Source: Cyanobium sp. PCC 7001
GTDB taxonomy: Bacteria > Cyanobacteriota > Cyanobacteriia > PCC-6307 > Cyanobiaceae
Length of the DNA: 64,000 nucleotides
Direction: 5' to 3'
Assembly (NCBI RefSeq): GCF_000155635.1
Contig: NZ_DS990556.1
Coordinates: 2,490,607-2,554,606, forward strand
The position numbers and the translations under genes were made by a program. Numbering within the stretch: position 1 is the first letter of the stretch; each line of letters opens with the position of its first letter. Under the pieces are notes generated by a model. The model saw nothing but the letters and a program-made list of their open reading frames with translations. It did not search any database and was not told where the DNA came from. Positions 33,515 through 47,165 of the stretch are shown here, one piece after another.

Positions 33515-34423
33515 ATGGGCACGGTATTCACTTTGCGGAAGCCCCTGAAAAGGGCAGTTCTTGGTACCCGGGGGGATGACATAGTTCGGACATCTCCATC
33601 AAGGCGGGTGATGGACATCCGCCGTAGAGGGTCGATCAAGCTGCGCGGTGGAGACGACAAGATCAAAGGCCGCTCCAGCATTTTGGTGAAAGGGCTAATC
33701 CGAATGGGGGCAGGTCATGATGTGATTACGAGCCAGAAGAATATTGTTATCTATGAGGAAGCAAATAGGGTTAAACTGGGGCGCGGTCATGACATCATTC
33801 GATTCAACAAGGGGTGCTTGTGCTTGGAAACGGCTCCAGAGTTAGAGACTGGAAAAGGCAATGACTTGATCACCGGGAACCGCCTAAGACTGGACAATAC
33901 AGATATGTCAATGGGAGCAGGGAATGACCGTATTGATATCGCGGGCGAAATGACTGGCAATATTACAGGCCTGGGCATGGGTTCAGGTAACGACCATCTT
34001 CGGGTTCAAGGCGGCCTGAGGCTTGACTGGACCTTTATTGGTATGGGCTCAGGCAACGACACTGTGAATTTGTTGGGTGGTGGCCTTGATGCCGCCTGGG
34101 CTCAGGAAGAATTGCCCACGATTGATCTTGGAGAAGGAGATGATCAGTTCATTGGTTTCGCATCGTCTTTCCCAAATCCGGACCCAGAGAACGGCGGCGG
34201 CGGGGAGGCAATACTGATCGGAAATACAGGTATCGACACTGTTGTTCTGCCTACAGGTGTTTACACCGTAGCCCCAACCGAGATAAGGACATCTGTTGCT
34301 TCCCTGCCCTTGAATGGATTTGAAGTTATGGGAGGGATTCATGGTGGTCGTTTCCCCTATGCAGCTGGCATTCTCACGGTGGACAACAGTGGCATCGCCT
34401 CGTTTGCGGCAGCCGTGGCCTGA
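33515..34423 (+). CDS. RTX-like repeat protein (degenerate calcium-binding nonapeptides)
   Basis: 302 residues; GGAGA precedes the ATG at a normal distance. The protein is built of repeats around G-x-G-x-D/N-D followed by a hydrophobic pair: MGAGHDVI, LGRGHDII, TGKGNDLI, MGAGNDRI, MGSGNDHL, MGSGNDTV and LGEGDDQF. These resemble the GGxGxDxUx calcium-binding beta-roll of hemolysin-type proteins but are spaced farther apart, about 20-35 residues. No signal peptide is seen; RTX proteins usually leave by type I secretion, but no such transporter is nearby. Its AT-rich DNA differs from both neighbours, suggesting transfer. Function unknown, possibly surface-associated. Confidence 0.7.
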   Translation: MGTVFTLRKPLKRAVLGTRGDDIVRTSPSRRVMDIRRRGSIKLRGGDDKIKGRSSILVKGLIRMGAGHDVITSQKNIVIYEEANRVKLGRGHDIIRFNKGCLCLETAPELETGKGNDLITGNRLRLDNTDMSMGAGNDRIDIAGEMTGNITGLGMGSGNDHLRVQGGLRLDWTFIGMGSGNDTVNLLGGGLDAAWAQEELPTIDLGEGDDQFIGFASSFPNPDPENGGGGEAILIGNTGIDTVVLPTGVYTVAPTEIRTSVASLPLNGFEVMGGIHGGRFPYAAGILTVDNSGIASFAAAVA

Positions 34424-34573
34424 GGCCATGTCGAGCAGTGGCAGCTCCTGGATTGGGCGCCGTCAGCGTCTCAGGATCCGGACGCGCTGCTGGACCAGAA
34501 CAGCCAGGTGGCCAGATCCACGTGCACGGGTCCGACTCCGTGATGGAGACAACTGGCGTCTGGGACCGCGGTG

Positions 34574-35125
34574 ATGGCTTGTTGGCCCGATCCCGACCAC
34601 GCCAGCGCCGAGGAGCTCGTGGACCAGCTGCAGCTGGCGCCTCATCCGGAGGGAGGCTGGTACCGCGAGCTGCACCGGAGCGTCGCCCAGGTGCGCCGCG
34701 AGGACGGGGAGCTGCGCTCGGCGCTCACCCACATCGTCTACCTGCTGGCCGCAGGTGGGCTGAGCCGCTGGCACCGCGTCCGCGGCAGTGATGAGCTCTG
34801 GCAGTTCGTCGCCGGGGACCCCCTGGAGCTCTGGACCCTGCCACCGGAGGGAGGGGAGGCCCAGGCCCATTGCCTTGCCCCTCCGGCACTGGCCCACGCT
34901 GGCGCTCAAGGCGGGGGCGATGACGGCGTTGCTGATGCCGGCAGTGGCGCGATCGCGTCAGTGCATGTGGTGCCGGCAGGCTGGTGGCAGGCTGCCCGGG
35001 CACCCGGCCGCTGGACGCTGGTGAGCTGTGTGGTGGCCCCAGGCTTTGCTTTTGAGGACTTCGATCTGCTCCGTGAACTGCCGGCCTGGCAGCATCCACC
35101 TGGTGCGGTGGCTGCGTTGCTCTGA
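34574..35125 (+). CDS. Cupin protein of the DUF985 family
   Basis: 183 residues from the ATG at 34574 (a GTG codon lies directly before it). Residues 8-75 hold the family start: EELVDQLQLAPHPEGGWYREL, then LTHIVYLLAAGGLSRWHRV and SDELWQFVAGDPLEL. The end (VPAGWWQAARAPGRWTLVSC and VVAPGFAFEDFDL) completes the cupin barrel. A stretch in the middle (residues 105-125, Ala/Gly-rich) interrupts the barrel. DUF985 cupins have no established reaction. High GC marks the return to core genome after the RTX islet. Confidence 0.85.
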   Translation: MACWPDPDHASAEELVDQLQLAPHPEGGWYRELHRSVAQVRREDGELRSALTHIVYLLAAGGLSRWHRVRGSDELWQFVAGDPLELWTLPPEGGEAQAHCLAPPALAHAGAQGGGDDGVADAGSGAIASVHVVPAGWWQAARAPGRWTLVSCVVAPGFAFEDFDLLRELPAWQHPPGAVAALL

Positions 35126-35238
35126 CCTGGACAAGGTTGGTCAGCGCCAGGACCTGTCTGCAGGAGCGATTGTGCTGCTGCCAATCCAGCTGCTGGACAA
35201 CAAGTGAGCCTGCTGCAGTGAGGCAAAACCTGGGAAAA

Positions 35239-35310
<72 letters not shown>

Positions 35311-35362
35311 GCCCCAGCGAAATTAGCATTGTGCCGACAGCCCCCCCCCGCGCACGCCGGCC

Positions 35363-35629
35363 ATGGGACAGCAGCCTCGCCCTCTCGATCCAGACCTGCG
35401 GGCGCGCCTGCTTCAGGAGGCACGCACACCCTGGCGAGGATTGCGCCGGGCCCTCTGGTTGGCGTTGGCGGGTTCCGGTGCGGCGGGGCTGGCGGTGATG
35501 GCGCTGCGGGGAGCTTCCGGCGACACGGTGGCGTCAGGGGATCTGCTCATCCAGCTCGGGGCCGTTGCCCTCTTCGGCAGCCTGCTCTGGTTCGATCGGA
35601 ACCGCTCCCCCCTGGTCGAGCGGGACTGA
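35363..35629 (+). CDS. DUF3493 membrane protein
   Basis: 88 residues. The N-terminus LDPDLRARLLQEARTPWRGL is the conserved family start, followed by two membrane helices (ALWLALAGSGAAGLAVMAL and LLIQLGAVALFGSLLWF). The family is found in cyanobacteria and chloroplasts and has no firmly assigned role. The last 96 bases overlap the 3' end of the convergent low-complexity-tail gene. Confidence 0.8.
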   Translation: MGQQPRPLDPDLRARLLQEARTPWRGLRRALWLALAGSGAAGLAVMALRGASGDTVASGDLLIQLGAVALFGSLLWFDRNRSPLVERD

Positions 35630-36529
35630 TGGCTGCGTGCTGTTGGCGTCGCTGGAGCCGGCGGTGGAGGGGACGGGAGCGGCTGCAGGCTGCTCAGGTT
35701 CTCCCGTACCTGGTTCCTCGAAACCTGACGGGTCTGAACCCGCCGGTTCCTCAACCGCTGGTTCTTCAACCGCTGGTGGCTCAACCGCGGCGTCCTCGGC
35801 CGAGGGCATCTCCGTAGGCATTTCCGTAGGCATCTCCGTCGGGGCCTCCGGCGTGACCGGTTCCCCCTGGGGACTCTCGACGGCTGCGGATTGCTGGGAA
35901 GGCTGCTCCTGCGGGGGGCCTGGCCGAGGCCGGGCAGCGGCTTCGATGACCAGGGGATCCAGCAGCAGCAGCGGCAAGCCCAGGCAGAGGCGCCGCTCCC
36001 CGAGCTCCTCAGGGCTCATCGGTTCGGTGGCTTCCGTCTGGTTGGCCGGGCGGGTGAGCAGCCACAGGGCCTGCATCAGCTGCTGCCACTGCCAGAGGAG
36101 CACGGTGAGCAGGGGCAGGCTGAGCAGCAGCGCGATGAAGCGGTTGCTGCTGTGGAGGGGGGAGAACCGTGTGGCGAAGGCGGCATGGCTGTCCACTGAC
36201 CACAGCACGGGCAGCAGCAGCGCCGCCCCGAGCACGGCCAGGAGCTTCGGAGCCCAGCTCTCCTGAAGGCGCGAAAGCCGTCGCTGCAGCTGGCTGCGGC
36301 CCCGGATCGGCACCTGGATCAGCAACAGCGAGCAGCAGTCCGGTGGCCGTTGCCAGAACAGCAGGGCGGGCGCCAGCACACCGAGCCCCCACAGCAGCAG
36401 GCGCTCCAGCCCCGGCAATGGCCCGGGGTCGGCCCCGGCCAGCAGCAGGAGCAGCAGCAGCAGCTCAAGGGGAATGGCCCCGAGAGCGATGAGCTGTAGC
36501 CAGAGCAGGGGCTCGCTGCGGGGTGTCAC
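35534..36529 (-). CDS. Low-complexity-tail membrane protein
   Basis: 331 residues. Residues 1-165 hold four hydrophobic helices (LIALGAIPLELLLLLLLLAG, LLAVLGAALLLPVLW, FIALLLSLPLLTVLLWQW and others) with a conserved LLWLLQ/PPDCCSLLLIQVP region. A short EELGERRLCLGLPLLLLDP block follows. The last 120 residues are acidic and repetitive, rich in Glu, Pro, Ala and Ser, with three TEMP units and repeated VEEPA. This is the architecture of the cyanobacterial low-complexity-tail family, of unknown function. It lies 23 bases downstream of infB on the same strand and may be transcribed with it. Confidence 0.75.
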   Translation of the reverse strand: MTPRSEPLLWLQLIALGAIPLELLLLLLLLAGADPGPLPGLERLLLWGLGVLAPALLFWQRPPDCCSLLLIQVPIRGRSQLQRRLSRLQESWAPKLLAVLGAALLLPVLWSVDSHAAFATRFSPLHSSNRFIALLLSLPLLTVLLWQWQQLMQALWLLTRPANQTEATEPMSPEELGERRLCLGLPLLLLDPLVIEAAARPRPGPPQEQPSQQSAAVESPQGEPVTPEAPTEMPTEMPTEMPSAEDAAVEPPAVEEPAVEEPAGSDPSGFEEPGTGEPEQPAAAPVPSTAGSSDANSTQPSVPLDQGGAVPIEPEQAAEEGNGPELDEQIP

Positions 36530-36552
36530 GACGTCCGGGTCCGGGGCGACGC

Positions 36553-39500
36553 TCAGGTGGTGAGCGTGCGCCGTTGGGTCACCAGTTTGAACGCTTCGAC
36601 GCGATCACCCTCCTGCCAGCCGGTGAAACGATCGCAACCGATGCCGCATTCGAAGCCGGTGGCCACTTCCTTGACGTCATCCTTGTTGCGGCGCAGTGAA
36701 TCCAGATCGCCCTCGAAGACGATCTCCTTCGCCCGCCGCACCCGGATCCTGCAGTTCCGCTGCAGTTTGCCCGTGGTGACGTAGCAGCCCGCCACGGCGC
36801 TCTTGCCGATGGTGAAGACGGCGCGCACTTCGGCCTCGCCGAGGGATTCCTCCACCAGCTCCGGCTCCAGCAGGCCTTCCATCGCCAGCTGGATGTCCTC
36901 CAGCAGCTTGTAGATCACGTCGTAGTCGCGCACGTCCACACCGGTGGCATCGGCGGCGCGCTTGGCGCCCGGTGCCATCGAGGTGTTGAAGCCCACGATC
37001 ACGGCGCCGGAGGCGGCGGCCAGGTCCACGTCGGTTTCGGTGATCTCGCCCGGAGCCGAGAGCAGCACCCGCACCTGCACCTCGCCCTGGGGCAGCTGCT
37101 CGAGGGAGCCGAGAATCGCCTCCACCGACCCCTGCACGTCCGCCTTGAGGATCAGGTTGAGCTCCTTGAGCTCGCCTTCGCTGGCCTGGCCGGACATCGA
37201 TGCCAGCGACACCCTGCGGGAGGCCATCTGCTGGGCCAGGCGGGTGGCACGGGCTTCGGTGGCCCGATCCCCCACCACGGCCCGCGCCGTCTTCTCGTCC
37301 GGGAACACCTCGAACTCATCCCCCGCGGTGGGCACCTCGCTGAAGCCCAGGGCCTCCACAGCCAGCGATGGGCCGGCCTGCTTCACCCGCTTGCCGGTGT
37401 CGTCCACCATGGCCCGCACCTTGCCCAGCACGGGACCGGCGGCGAGCACGTCGCCCGGACGCAGGGTGCCGTTCTGCACCAGCAGCGTGGCCACCGGGCC
37501 CTTGGCCTTGTCGAGGTGGGCCTCGATCACCGTGCCCTTGGCCATCCGGTCGGGGTTGGCCTGCAGGTCTTCGAGTTCGGACTGCAGCAGGATCATCTCC
37601 AGCAGCTTGTCCACGTTCTCGGCCTTGATGGCGCTCACCGGCACCATCACGGTGGTGCCGCCCCAGTCCTCGGCCACCAGGTCGAGGCCGGAGAGCTCCT
37701 GCTTCACCCGCTCGGGGGAGGCCCCTTCCTTGTCGATCTTGTTGATCGCCACCACGATCGGCACCTTGGCGGCGCGGGCGTGGCTGATGGCTTCCAGGGT
37801 CTGGGGCCGCACGCCGTCATCGGCGGCCACCACCAGCACCGCCACGTCGGTCACCTTGGTGCCCCGGGCCCGCATGGCCGTGAAGGCCTCGTGGCCGGGG
37901 GTGTCGAGGAAGGTGAGCTTGCGGGGCTCGCCGCCGTGCTCGATCTCCACCTGGTAGGCGCCGATGTGCTGGGTGATGCCCCCGGCCTCGCCGGCGGCCA
38001 CCCGGGTCTTGCGGATGGCGTCCAGCAGGCTGGTCTTGCCATGGTCCACGTGACCCATCACGGTGACCACGGGGGGCCTGCGGATCAGGTGCTCGAGGTC
38101 GCTCTCCTCGATCATCTCCACCGTCTTGGCGGCGGCCTCCTCCACGTCGTCCTCGAGCACGGGCACCCCGAACTCCTCGGACACCGCCTCGATCGTTGAG
38201 AGGTCGAGGCTCTGGGTGACCGTGGCGATGATGCCCTTGAAGAAGAGGCTCTTGATGATGTCCGAGCTCTCGACACCGAGCTTTTCGGCCAGCTCCTGCA
38301 CCGTGAGGTTGCCCTCCGGCACGATCAGCATCTCGGGCCGCTGCTGCTTGGCCTCGCGGGAGGCGCGCAGCTCCATGGCCCGACGGCGCTGGCGCTGACG
38401 GGTGGTTTCCTTCTTGCGCTTGCGCACGGCCACCGTGGGCCGGGGGGCCGGCGCGGTGCGGGTCTTGGGCTTGCTGGGTCGGGCCAGGCTGGCCTGCAGC
38501 ACCACCGCTTCCTGCTCACCGGCGTAACCACCGGTCTCGGCGGTGAGGGCATCGTCGTTGTCGCCGATGATGTGGACCTTCGGCCGCTGCCGCTGGGGCG
38601 TGCGGCTGCGCAGGGCCTCCAGCTTGGCGCTGTCGTCCCAGTCCGGACGCCGCGGCCGGCCTGCAGGCACCGGGGCCCGGAAGCCGGGGCGGCGCGGTGC
38701 CGACGGGGGCGTGGCGGTGGGCCGCACCAGATCGGGCGTGCCCCCCGGGCCGCTGCCGGCCTCGGAGCGGTCGCCGGGACGCCGCGGCGGTGGGGCCGGC
38801 GTGCGCCCCGTGGGCTTCTGCAGTTGCATCAGCTCGCCCGGAGCCATCGGCTTGCGCATGCCGGCGGGCATGCCCGGACGGCCCGGCGCCGCCGGGCGGT
38901 TGCCACCGCTGCTGTCGCGGCGGATGGGCTTGCCCACCAGCTCCAGGGGTGTGGCTGCGGGCCGGCCACCGCCCTGGCCCGGCCGGCTGGGGGAGGGGGC
39001 GCCGCTGCGCTGGGGAGGGGCCGGCCGCTGGCTGGTGGCCGGGCGGCTTCCAGGGGGAGCGGGCCTGTTGCTGCCGCCCTGGGGGCTGATCGGCCGCCCC
39101 ACGAGCTGGGGCCTGCCGCCTCCGGGGCGGGAGGGCGGCTCGGGTTTGCGGCTGGGGGCTGGGGTGCCGGGTCTGGAGGGACGGGAGGCGATCACCACCG
39201 GCGGGCGGGCCGGGGGCGCTGGCTTGGCGGCCGGGCCGGGGCGGTTCACCGGAGCCTGGCTGCCGGGACGGCTGGGGGCCGCCCCGGGCCTGGCGGGTGG
39301 GGGCACCGGGGCCGGACGCACCGGCTGTGGCGGTGTGGGGGCGGCAGCGGCGGGCTTGGCCACCGGCTTGGGCGAAGGTTTCGCCACCGGCTTGCCCATC
39401 GCTGGCTTGCCGGCGCTGCCGGGAGCGGGGGCGGCCGGTCGCGCTGGGGCCATGGGCTTGCTCGGGGCGGCGGGCCGGGACGGCTGGGCCGGAGCTGCCT

Positions 39501-39789
39501 GCGGCGGGGCGGGCCGGGCCGGGGCCTCAGGCCGTACGGGAGCGGCAGCTTTCTTCACAGACAGGATGGCCTTGCCCGGGGGCGACGGCGGCGCCGGGGC
39601 GGCCTGGCTCGCGCCGTTGCCCCCGGTCTCGATCAGCCGGCGGATCCTGGCAGCCTCGTCGTCACTGATCGAACTGCTGTGGCTCTTGGCCGCCACACCC
39701 AGTTTCTCGGCAGCATCCAGCACGTCCTTGTTCTCCAGGCCCAGGTCCCGGGAAAGCTCGTAGATTCTGACTTTGCCGCTGCTGGTCAT
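36553..39789 (-). CDS. infB: Translation initiation factor IF-2
   Basis: 1078 residues. IF-2 is the GTPase that brings initiator tRNA to the ribosome. Residues 1-60 are the IF2 N-domain ([20 protein letters not shown]). Residues 60-400 are a very long Pro/Ala/Arg/Gly-rich linker, as is common in cyanobacteria. The G domain has [27 protein letters not shown] and NKIDKEGA; domains II, III and IV follow to the C-terminal [20 protein letters not shown]. It is the last core gene of the rimP-nusA-ylxR-infB operon; rbfA is not adjacent here. Confidence 0.97.
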   Translation of the reverse strand: MTSSGKVRIYELSRDLGLENKDVLDAAEKLGVAAKSHSSSISDDEAARIRRLIETGGNGASQAAPAPPSPPGKAILSVKKAAAPVRPEAPARPAPPQAAPAQPSRPAAPSKPMAPARPAAPAPGSAGKPAMGKPVAKPSPKPVAKPAAAAPTPPQPVRPAPVPPPARPGAAPSRPGSQAPVNRPGPAAKPAPPARPPVVIASRPSRPGTPAPSRKPEPPSRPGGGRPQLVGRPISPQGGSNRPAPPGSRPATSQRPAPPQRSGAPSPSRPGQGGGRPAATPLELVGKPIRRDSSGGNRPAAPGRPGMPAGMRKPMAPGELMQLQKPTGRTPAPPPRRPGDRSEAGSGPGGTPDLVRPTATPPSAPRRPGFRAPVPAGRPRRPDWDDSAKLEALRSRTPQRQRPKVHIIGDNDDALTAETGGYAGEQEAVVLQASLARPSKPKTRTAPAPRPTVAVRKRKKETTRQRQRRRAMELRASREAKQQRPEMLIVPEGNLTVQELAEKLGVESSDIIKSLFFKGIIATVTQSLDLSTIEAVSEEFGVPVLEDDVEEAAAKTVEMIEESDLEHLIRRPPVVTVMGHVDHGKTSLLDAIRKTRVAAGEAGGITQHIGAYQVEIEHGGEPRKLTFLDTPGHEAFTAMRARGTKVTDVAVLVVAADDGVRPQTLEAISHARAAKVPIVVAINKIDKEGASPERVKQELSGLDLVAEDWGGTTVMVPVSAIKAENVDKLLEMILLQSELEDLQANPDRMAKGTVIEAHLDKAKGPVATLLVQNGTLRPGDVLAAGPVLGKVRAMVDDTGKRVKQAGPSLAVEALGFSEVPTAGDEFEVFPDEKTARAVVGDRATEARATRLAQQMASRRVSLASMSGQASEGELKELNLILKADVQGSVEAILGSLEQLPQGEVQVRVLLSAPGEITETDVDLAAASGAVIVGFNTSMAPGAKRAADATGVDVRDYDVIYKLLEDIQLAMEGLLEPELVEESLGEAEVRAVFTIGKSAVAGCYVTTGKLQRNCRIRVRRAKEIVFEGDLDSLRRNKDDVKEVATGFECGIGCDRFTGWQEGDRVEAFKLVTQRRTLTT

Positions 39790-39868
39790 TCAGGTCTCCA
39801 ATGGTCCGGGCTCCTGGCCGCCATGGGGGGACAGAAGCACCAGGCCGCACGCGCTCTGCGGCCAGGGT

Positions 39869-40189
39869 TCATCTTGCCTCAGAGCTTGCCTTGGGGGTTG
39901 CCACTGAGGCGGGTTGGGTGCCGGTTGAGCCCGGCTGGCAGGCCAGACGCTGCTCGAGCGCCTCCAGGACAGGGTCCGCCACCGGGCAGCCCAGGGCCCG
40001 TTGCAGACGTTTCCTCCGCCTGGCTTCGTCGAGGCACTCCCGCCGGGGACAGAGGTAGGCCGAGCGGCCCATGCCCCGATCCAGCTGAAGGCCACCGGTG
40101 GCCAGGCGAACCACCCGCCAGAGCTGACTGCGGTCCATCAGGGCACGACAGGCCACGCAGCGCCTCAGGACGGGTCGGCCGGAGGTCAC
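39869..40189 (-). CDS. ylxR: YlxR family RNA-binding protein (DUF448)
   Basis: 106 residues. The RRCVACRALMDRSQLWRVVR start and GRSAYLCPRRECLDEARRR block define the YlxR fold, a small protein related to nucleic-acid binding and reported as a nucleoid-associated regulator in some bacteria. The start overlaps nusA by four bases, and infB begins 79 bases later. Its place between nusA and infB is the normal one. Confidence 0.9.
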   Translation of the reverse strand: MTSGRPVLRRCVACRALMDRSQLWRVVRLATGGLQLDRGMGRSAYLCPRRECLDEARRRKRLQRALGCPVADPVLEALEQRLACQPGSTGTQPASVATPKASSEAR

Positions 40190-41616
40190 CGGGCTCCGTC
40201 CTCGCTGCCGACCAGTTCGGCCTGCTCCTCCTCCGGTGCGGAGGCCTCGGCCATGGCGGGCTCGTCGTACGCCTGAGGTTCGCTGGCCTCCTCCTGGTAG
40301 CCGTCCTCTTGATAGCCCTCCTCGTCCTCGGGCAGGGGATAGAGCTCCCGCAGACGGGCATCTTCCTCAGCCCGCGCAGCCTGCTCGGCGGCCAGTCTGG
40401 CCTCGGCTTCGGCGTGCAGAGCCTCCTCCTCCTGGCGGATGGCGATCTGCTCGGCCACGACGGCATCCTCGCTGGCCTGGTCGTATTCGACCGCATTCTT
40501 GATGTCGATCTTCCAGCCCGTCAGCCGGGCCGCCAGCCGCACGTTCTGGCCTTCCCGGCCGATGGCCAGGCTGAGCTGGTCGGGGGGAACCAGCACGTGG
40601 GCGTGGTGACCGTCCGGGTCCACAAGGCGCACCGCTTCCACCCGGGCCGGGCTGAGGGAGTTGGCGATGTACTGGCCGGGATCCGGTGACCAGCGGATCA
40701 CGTCGATCTTCTCGCCGCGCAGTTCGTTCACCACCTGCTGAATCCTGGAACCACGGGCGCCGATGCAGGCGCCCACCGGATCCACCTCCCGCTCCACCGA
40801 GTCCACGGCCACCTTGGTGCGCGGACCCACCGAGCGGCTGGGGGGGTTGGCTTCCCGGGCCACGGCCACGATCCGCACCGAACCCTCCTGGATCTCCGGC
40901 ACCTCGTTCTCGAACAAATACACCACCAGACCGGCGTTGGCCCGGCTCACGAACAGCTGGGGGCCGCGGCGCGGCACCTCGCTCACCTCCTTGAGGAACA
41001 CCTTGAGGGTGGTGTTGGCGCGGTAGTTGTCGTTGGGCAGCTGATCCCGGCGGGGCAGTTCGGCCTCCACCTCGGGCCGGCCGGGGCCGCTGCTCACCGC
41101 CATGATCACGCTCTGGCGCTCGAAGCGGACCACCCGGGCGCTCAGCACCGGATCCTCCAGATCGGCGAATTCCTCCTGGATCATCCGGCGCTGCTGGTCG
41201 CGGAGTTTCTGGGCCAGCACCTGCTTGGTGGTGGCGGCGGCCATGCGTCCGAAGTCGTCCTTCTCCGGCGTCACATCCAGCACCACCGTGTCGCCGATCT
41301 GGGCATCGTCCGCCACCTGCTGCACCTCAGCCAGGGCGATCTGATGGTCCTCGCTCTCCACCTCCTCCACGATGATCTTGGACGCCAGAACCCGGTAACC
41401 CTCCTCGTCCAGATCGAGCTGCACATCGAAGTTGGAGAAGTAGTCCTCCTCGAACGGGTCCTCGCTGATGCCGAGGTACAGGGTGCGTCGGTAGCGCTCG
41501 TAGCCCTTGAGCAGGGCCTCCCGCAGCGCTGCCTCCACCACGGCTGGCGGCAGCTTCTTTTCCTCGCTGATGTCCTCGATCAGGTTGTTCAGTCCGGGGA
41601 GCAGGACCAGGGCCAT
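40186..41616 (-). CDS. nusA: Transcription termination/antitermination protein NusA
   Basis: 476 residues. NusA binds RNA polymerase and modulates pausing, termination and antitermination. The N-terminal domain ([20 protein letters not shown]) is followed by an S1 domain (about 135-200), KH domains with [15 protein letters not shown] and [17 protein letters not shown], and an acidic C-terminal tail rich in Glu, Ala and Tyr. The acidic repeats seen in E. coli are absent. The gene follows rimP by 50 bases. Confidence 0.96.
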   Translation of the reverse strand: MALVLLPGLNNLIEDISEEKKLPPAVVEAALREALLKGYERYRRTLYLGISEDPFEEDYFSNFDVQLDLDEEGYRVLASKIIVEEVESEDHQIALAEVQQVADDAQIGDTVVLDVTPEKDDFGRMAAATTKQVLAQKLRDQQRRMIQEEFADLEDPVLSARVVRFERQSVIMAVSSGPGRPEVEAELPRRDQLPNDNYRANTTLKVFLKEVSEVPRRGPQLFVSRANAGLVVYLFENEVPEIQEGSVRIVAVAREANPPSRSVGPRTKVAVDSVEREVDPVGACIGARGSRIQQVVNELRGEKIDVIRWSPDPGQYIANSLSPARVEAVRLVDPDGHHAHVLVPPDQLSLAIGREGQNVRLAARLTGWKIDIKNAVEYDQASEDAVVAEQIAIRQEEEALHAEAEARLAAEQAARAEEDARLRELYPLPEDEEGYQEDGYQEEASEPQAYDEPAMAEASAPEEEQAELVGSEDGAR

Positions 41617-41666
41617 GGGTGTTCGGTTGTAGGTGATTCAGTTGTGAGGGATGTCGCTGGTGTCCT

Positions 41667-42143
41667 TCAGGGGCCGGCGCTCGGCGCGACCAGGAGCACC
41701 TGGATCACCGACGCGCGGGGAATGCGCTTCGTGCGCCCGCGCATGTTGATCTGAAGCTCGCTCGCGGTGCGCTCCAGCAGGAGGCCCTCGCACCGGGCTT
41801 CAGCACCATTGCGGTCAGTGAAGCGTACGGCCACGGGGAACCCGCGGAAACTGCGGAAATCCCGCTCGTCCTGCAACTCGTCGCTGACGCCGGGGCTGCT
41901 GATCTCCAGAACGTAGGCCTCCTCCCCCAGAACGCCTGCCGCATCGAACACCTCTCCCAGGGGCGCGCTCAGGGCGGCGCATTCATCCAGGCTGATGTCG
42001 CGGCCATCGCCCCGCTGCACGAGCACCTGCAGGGTCATGGGGATGCGGTGGGTGAGCAGGTTCACCTGGCGCAGCTCGAAGCCCAGTTCCGCGCAGACCT
42101 TGCCGGCCAGGGTCTCCAGTTCGGGGATCAGGGGATGGGGCAC
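41667..42143 (-). CDS. rimP: Ribosome maturation factor RimP
   Basis: 158 residues. RimP aids assembly of the 30S subunit. The family blocks GFELRQVNL, ISLDECAALSAPLGEVFD and YVLEISSPGVSDEL are present, followed by the SH3-like C-terminal domain (INMRGRTKRIPRASVIQVLL). It is the first gene of the operon with nusA, ylxR and infB. Confidence 0.95.
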   Translation of the reverse strand: MPHPLIPELETLAGKVCAELGFELRQVNLLTHRIPMTLQVLVQRGDGRDISLDECAALSAPLGEVFDAAGVLGEEAYVLEISSPGVSDELQDERDFRSFRGFPVAVRFTDRNGAEARCEGLLLERTASELQINMRGRTKRIPRASVIQVLLVAPSAGP

Positions 42144-42197
42144 AAGGCTGGAGCGGCGCCGATCGCAGGCCTGGCCCGCACACTCCGGGGCCTGGTT

Positions 42198-42497
42198 TCA
42201 CCCTACGGGATCGCCTGGGGTGTCCAGGCTGCCGGCCATGGCGCTGAGATCGATCACCGGCGCCTCGGCGTAGTAGTCGCTGCGCTGCACCGTGCCCCGC
42301 AGGCTCGCGTCCTGGTTGAGGCACTGACCTTTCTGCTCGTCGCTGCGAAGGTACTGGCACACCCGCGCCCAGAGCTTGGCGCGGGTGCCAGGGGCTCCCT
42401 GGCTGAAGTGCACGAGGTCAGCACCGCCGGGCATGCCCTGAATCTCCACCTGACAGAGGCTGCAACGCTGCCGGGTGCCGGGGGGAATCGCTGCCAT
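42198..42497 (-). CDS. Small protein of unknown function
   Basis: 99 residues from the ATG at 42497. The N-terminus carries a CSLCQVEIQGMPGGADLVHF segment, then LWARVCQYLRSDEQKGQCLN with further cysteines, and a flexible acidic end. It looks like a genuine soluble protein with four cysteines. I believe similar proteins occur in other picocyanobacteria, but no family name is known to me. It ends 54 bases before rimP and could belong to the same transcript. Confidence 0.65.
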   Translation of the reverse strand: MAAIPPGTRQRCSLCQVEIQGMPGGADLVHFSQGAPGTRAKLWARVCQYLRSDEQKGQCLNQDASLRGTVQRSDYYAEAPVIDLSAMAGSLDTPGDPVG

Positions 42498-42547
42498 GGC
42501 CGCCTCTGGGTTCAACAGGCAACTTAGGCGCAGCTGCCTGGGACGAG

Positions 42548-44565
<2,018 letters not shown>

Positions 44566-44618
44566 TTTCAGGGCCGCAGGGGCCACTGCTACGGTCGCGG
44601 CCCGTTTGCCGCGCCGTG

Positions 44619-45332
44619 ATGTCAGATCTGCAGGACCGGATGAAGCAGGCCGTTGCCCTGGCGGCCACCGAGCAGATCCAGAGCGGCATGGTGGTGGGGC
44701 TGGGTTCGGGCTCCACCGCGGCCCTGATGATCCAGGCCCTCGGCGCCCGGCTGCGCAGCGGCGCGCTCACCGACATCACCGGCGTCACCACGTCGTTCCA
44801 GGGGGAGGTGCTCGCCGCGGAGCTGGGCATTCCGCTCAAGAGCCTCAATGCCATCTCCCGCATCGACCTGGCCATCGACGGTGCCGATGAGGTGGATCCC
44901 TCCTTCCAGCTGATCAAGGGGGGTGGGGCCTGCCACGTGCAGGAGAAGCTGGTGGCCCGCCGGGCCGACCGGTTCGTGGTGGTGGTGGATGCCACCAAGC
45001 TGGTGGACACGCTCAACCTGGGCTTCCTGCTGCCGGTGGAGGTGCTCCCGGGGGCCTGGCGCCAGGTGCAGGCCGATTTGGAGGCCCTCGGCGGCGAGGC
45101 CCAGCTGCGGATGGCGGTCCGCAAGGCCGGCCCTGTGGTGACGGATCAGGGCAATCTGGTGCTGGATGCGCGCTTTGCCGGAGGCATCACCGATCCCGTG
45201 GCCTTGGAGCAGCAGATCAACAACCTGCCGGGGGTGCTGGAGAACGGGCTCTTCGTCAACCTCACTGACCAGGTGCTGGTGGGGGAGATCGAGGCTGATC
45301 AGCCCCGGGTGCGGGATCTCGCCCGTCGTTGA
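44619..45332 (+). CDS. rpiA: Ribose-5-phosphate isomerase A
   Basis: 237 residues from the ATG at 44619 (a GTG lies directly before it). The enzyme interconverts ribose 5-phosphate and ribulose 5-phosphate in the Calvin and pentose phosphate pathways. The motifs [42 protein letters not shown] and VLPGA are the conserved substrate-binding loops, and the glutamate and aspartates of the active site are present. It lies 53 bases after the protease gene and is convergent with hisD. Confidence 0.96.
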   Translation: MSDLQDRMKQAVALAATEQIQSGMVVGLGSGSTAALMIQALGARLRSGALTDITGVTTSFQGEVLAAELGIPLKSLNAISRIDLAIDGADEVDPSFQLIKGGGACHVQEKLVARRADRFVVVVDATKLVDTLNLGFLLPVEVLPGAWRQVQADLEALGGEAQLRMAVRKAGPVVTDQGNLVLDARFAGGITDPVALEQQINNLPGVLENGLFVNLTDQVLVGEIEADQPRVRDLARR

Positions 45333-45343
45333 GTCGCCAGGAT

Positions 45344-47103
<1,760 letters not shown>

Positions 47104-47165
47104 AGGGTGCACCGGGCGGGCTGATCGGCCTTGGTGATCCACCCCCTGCTCGTGTCCCCCACCCC

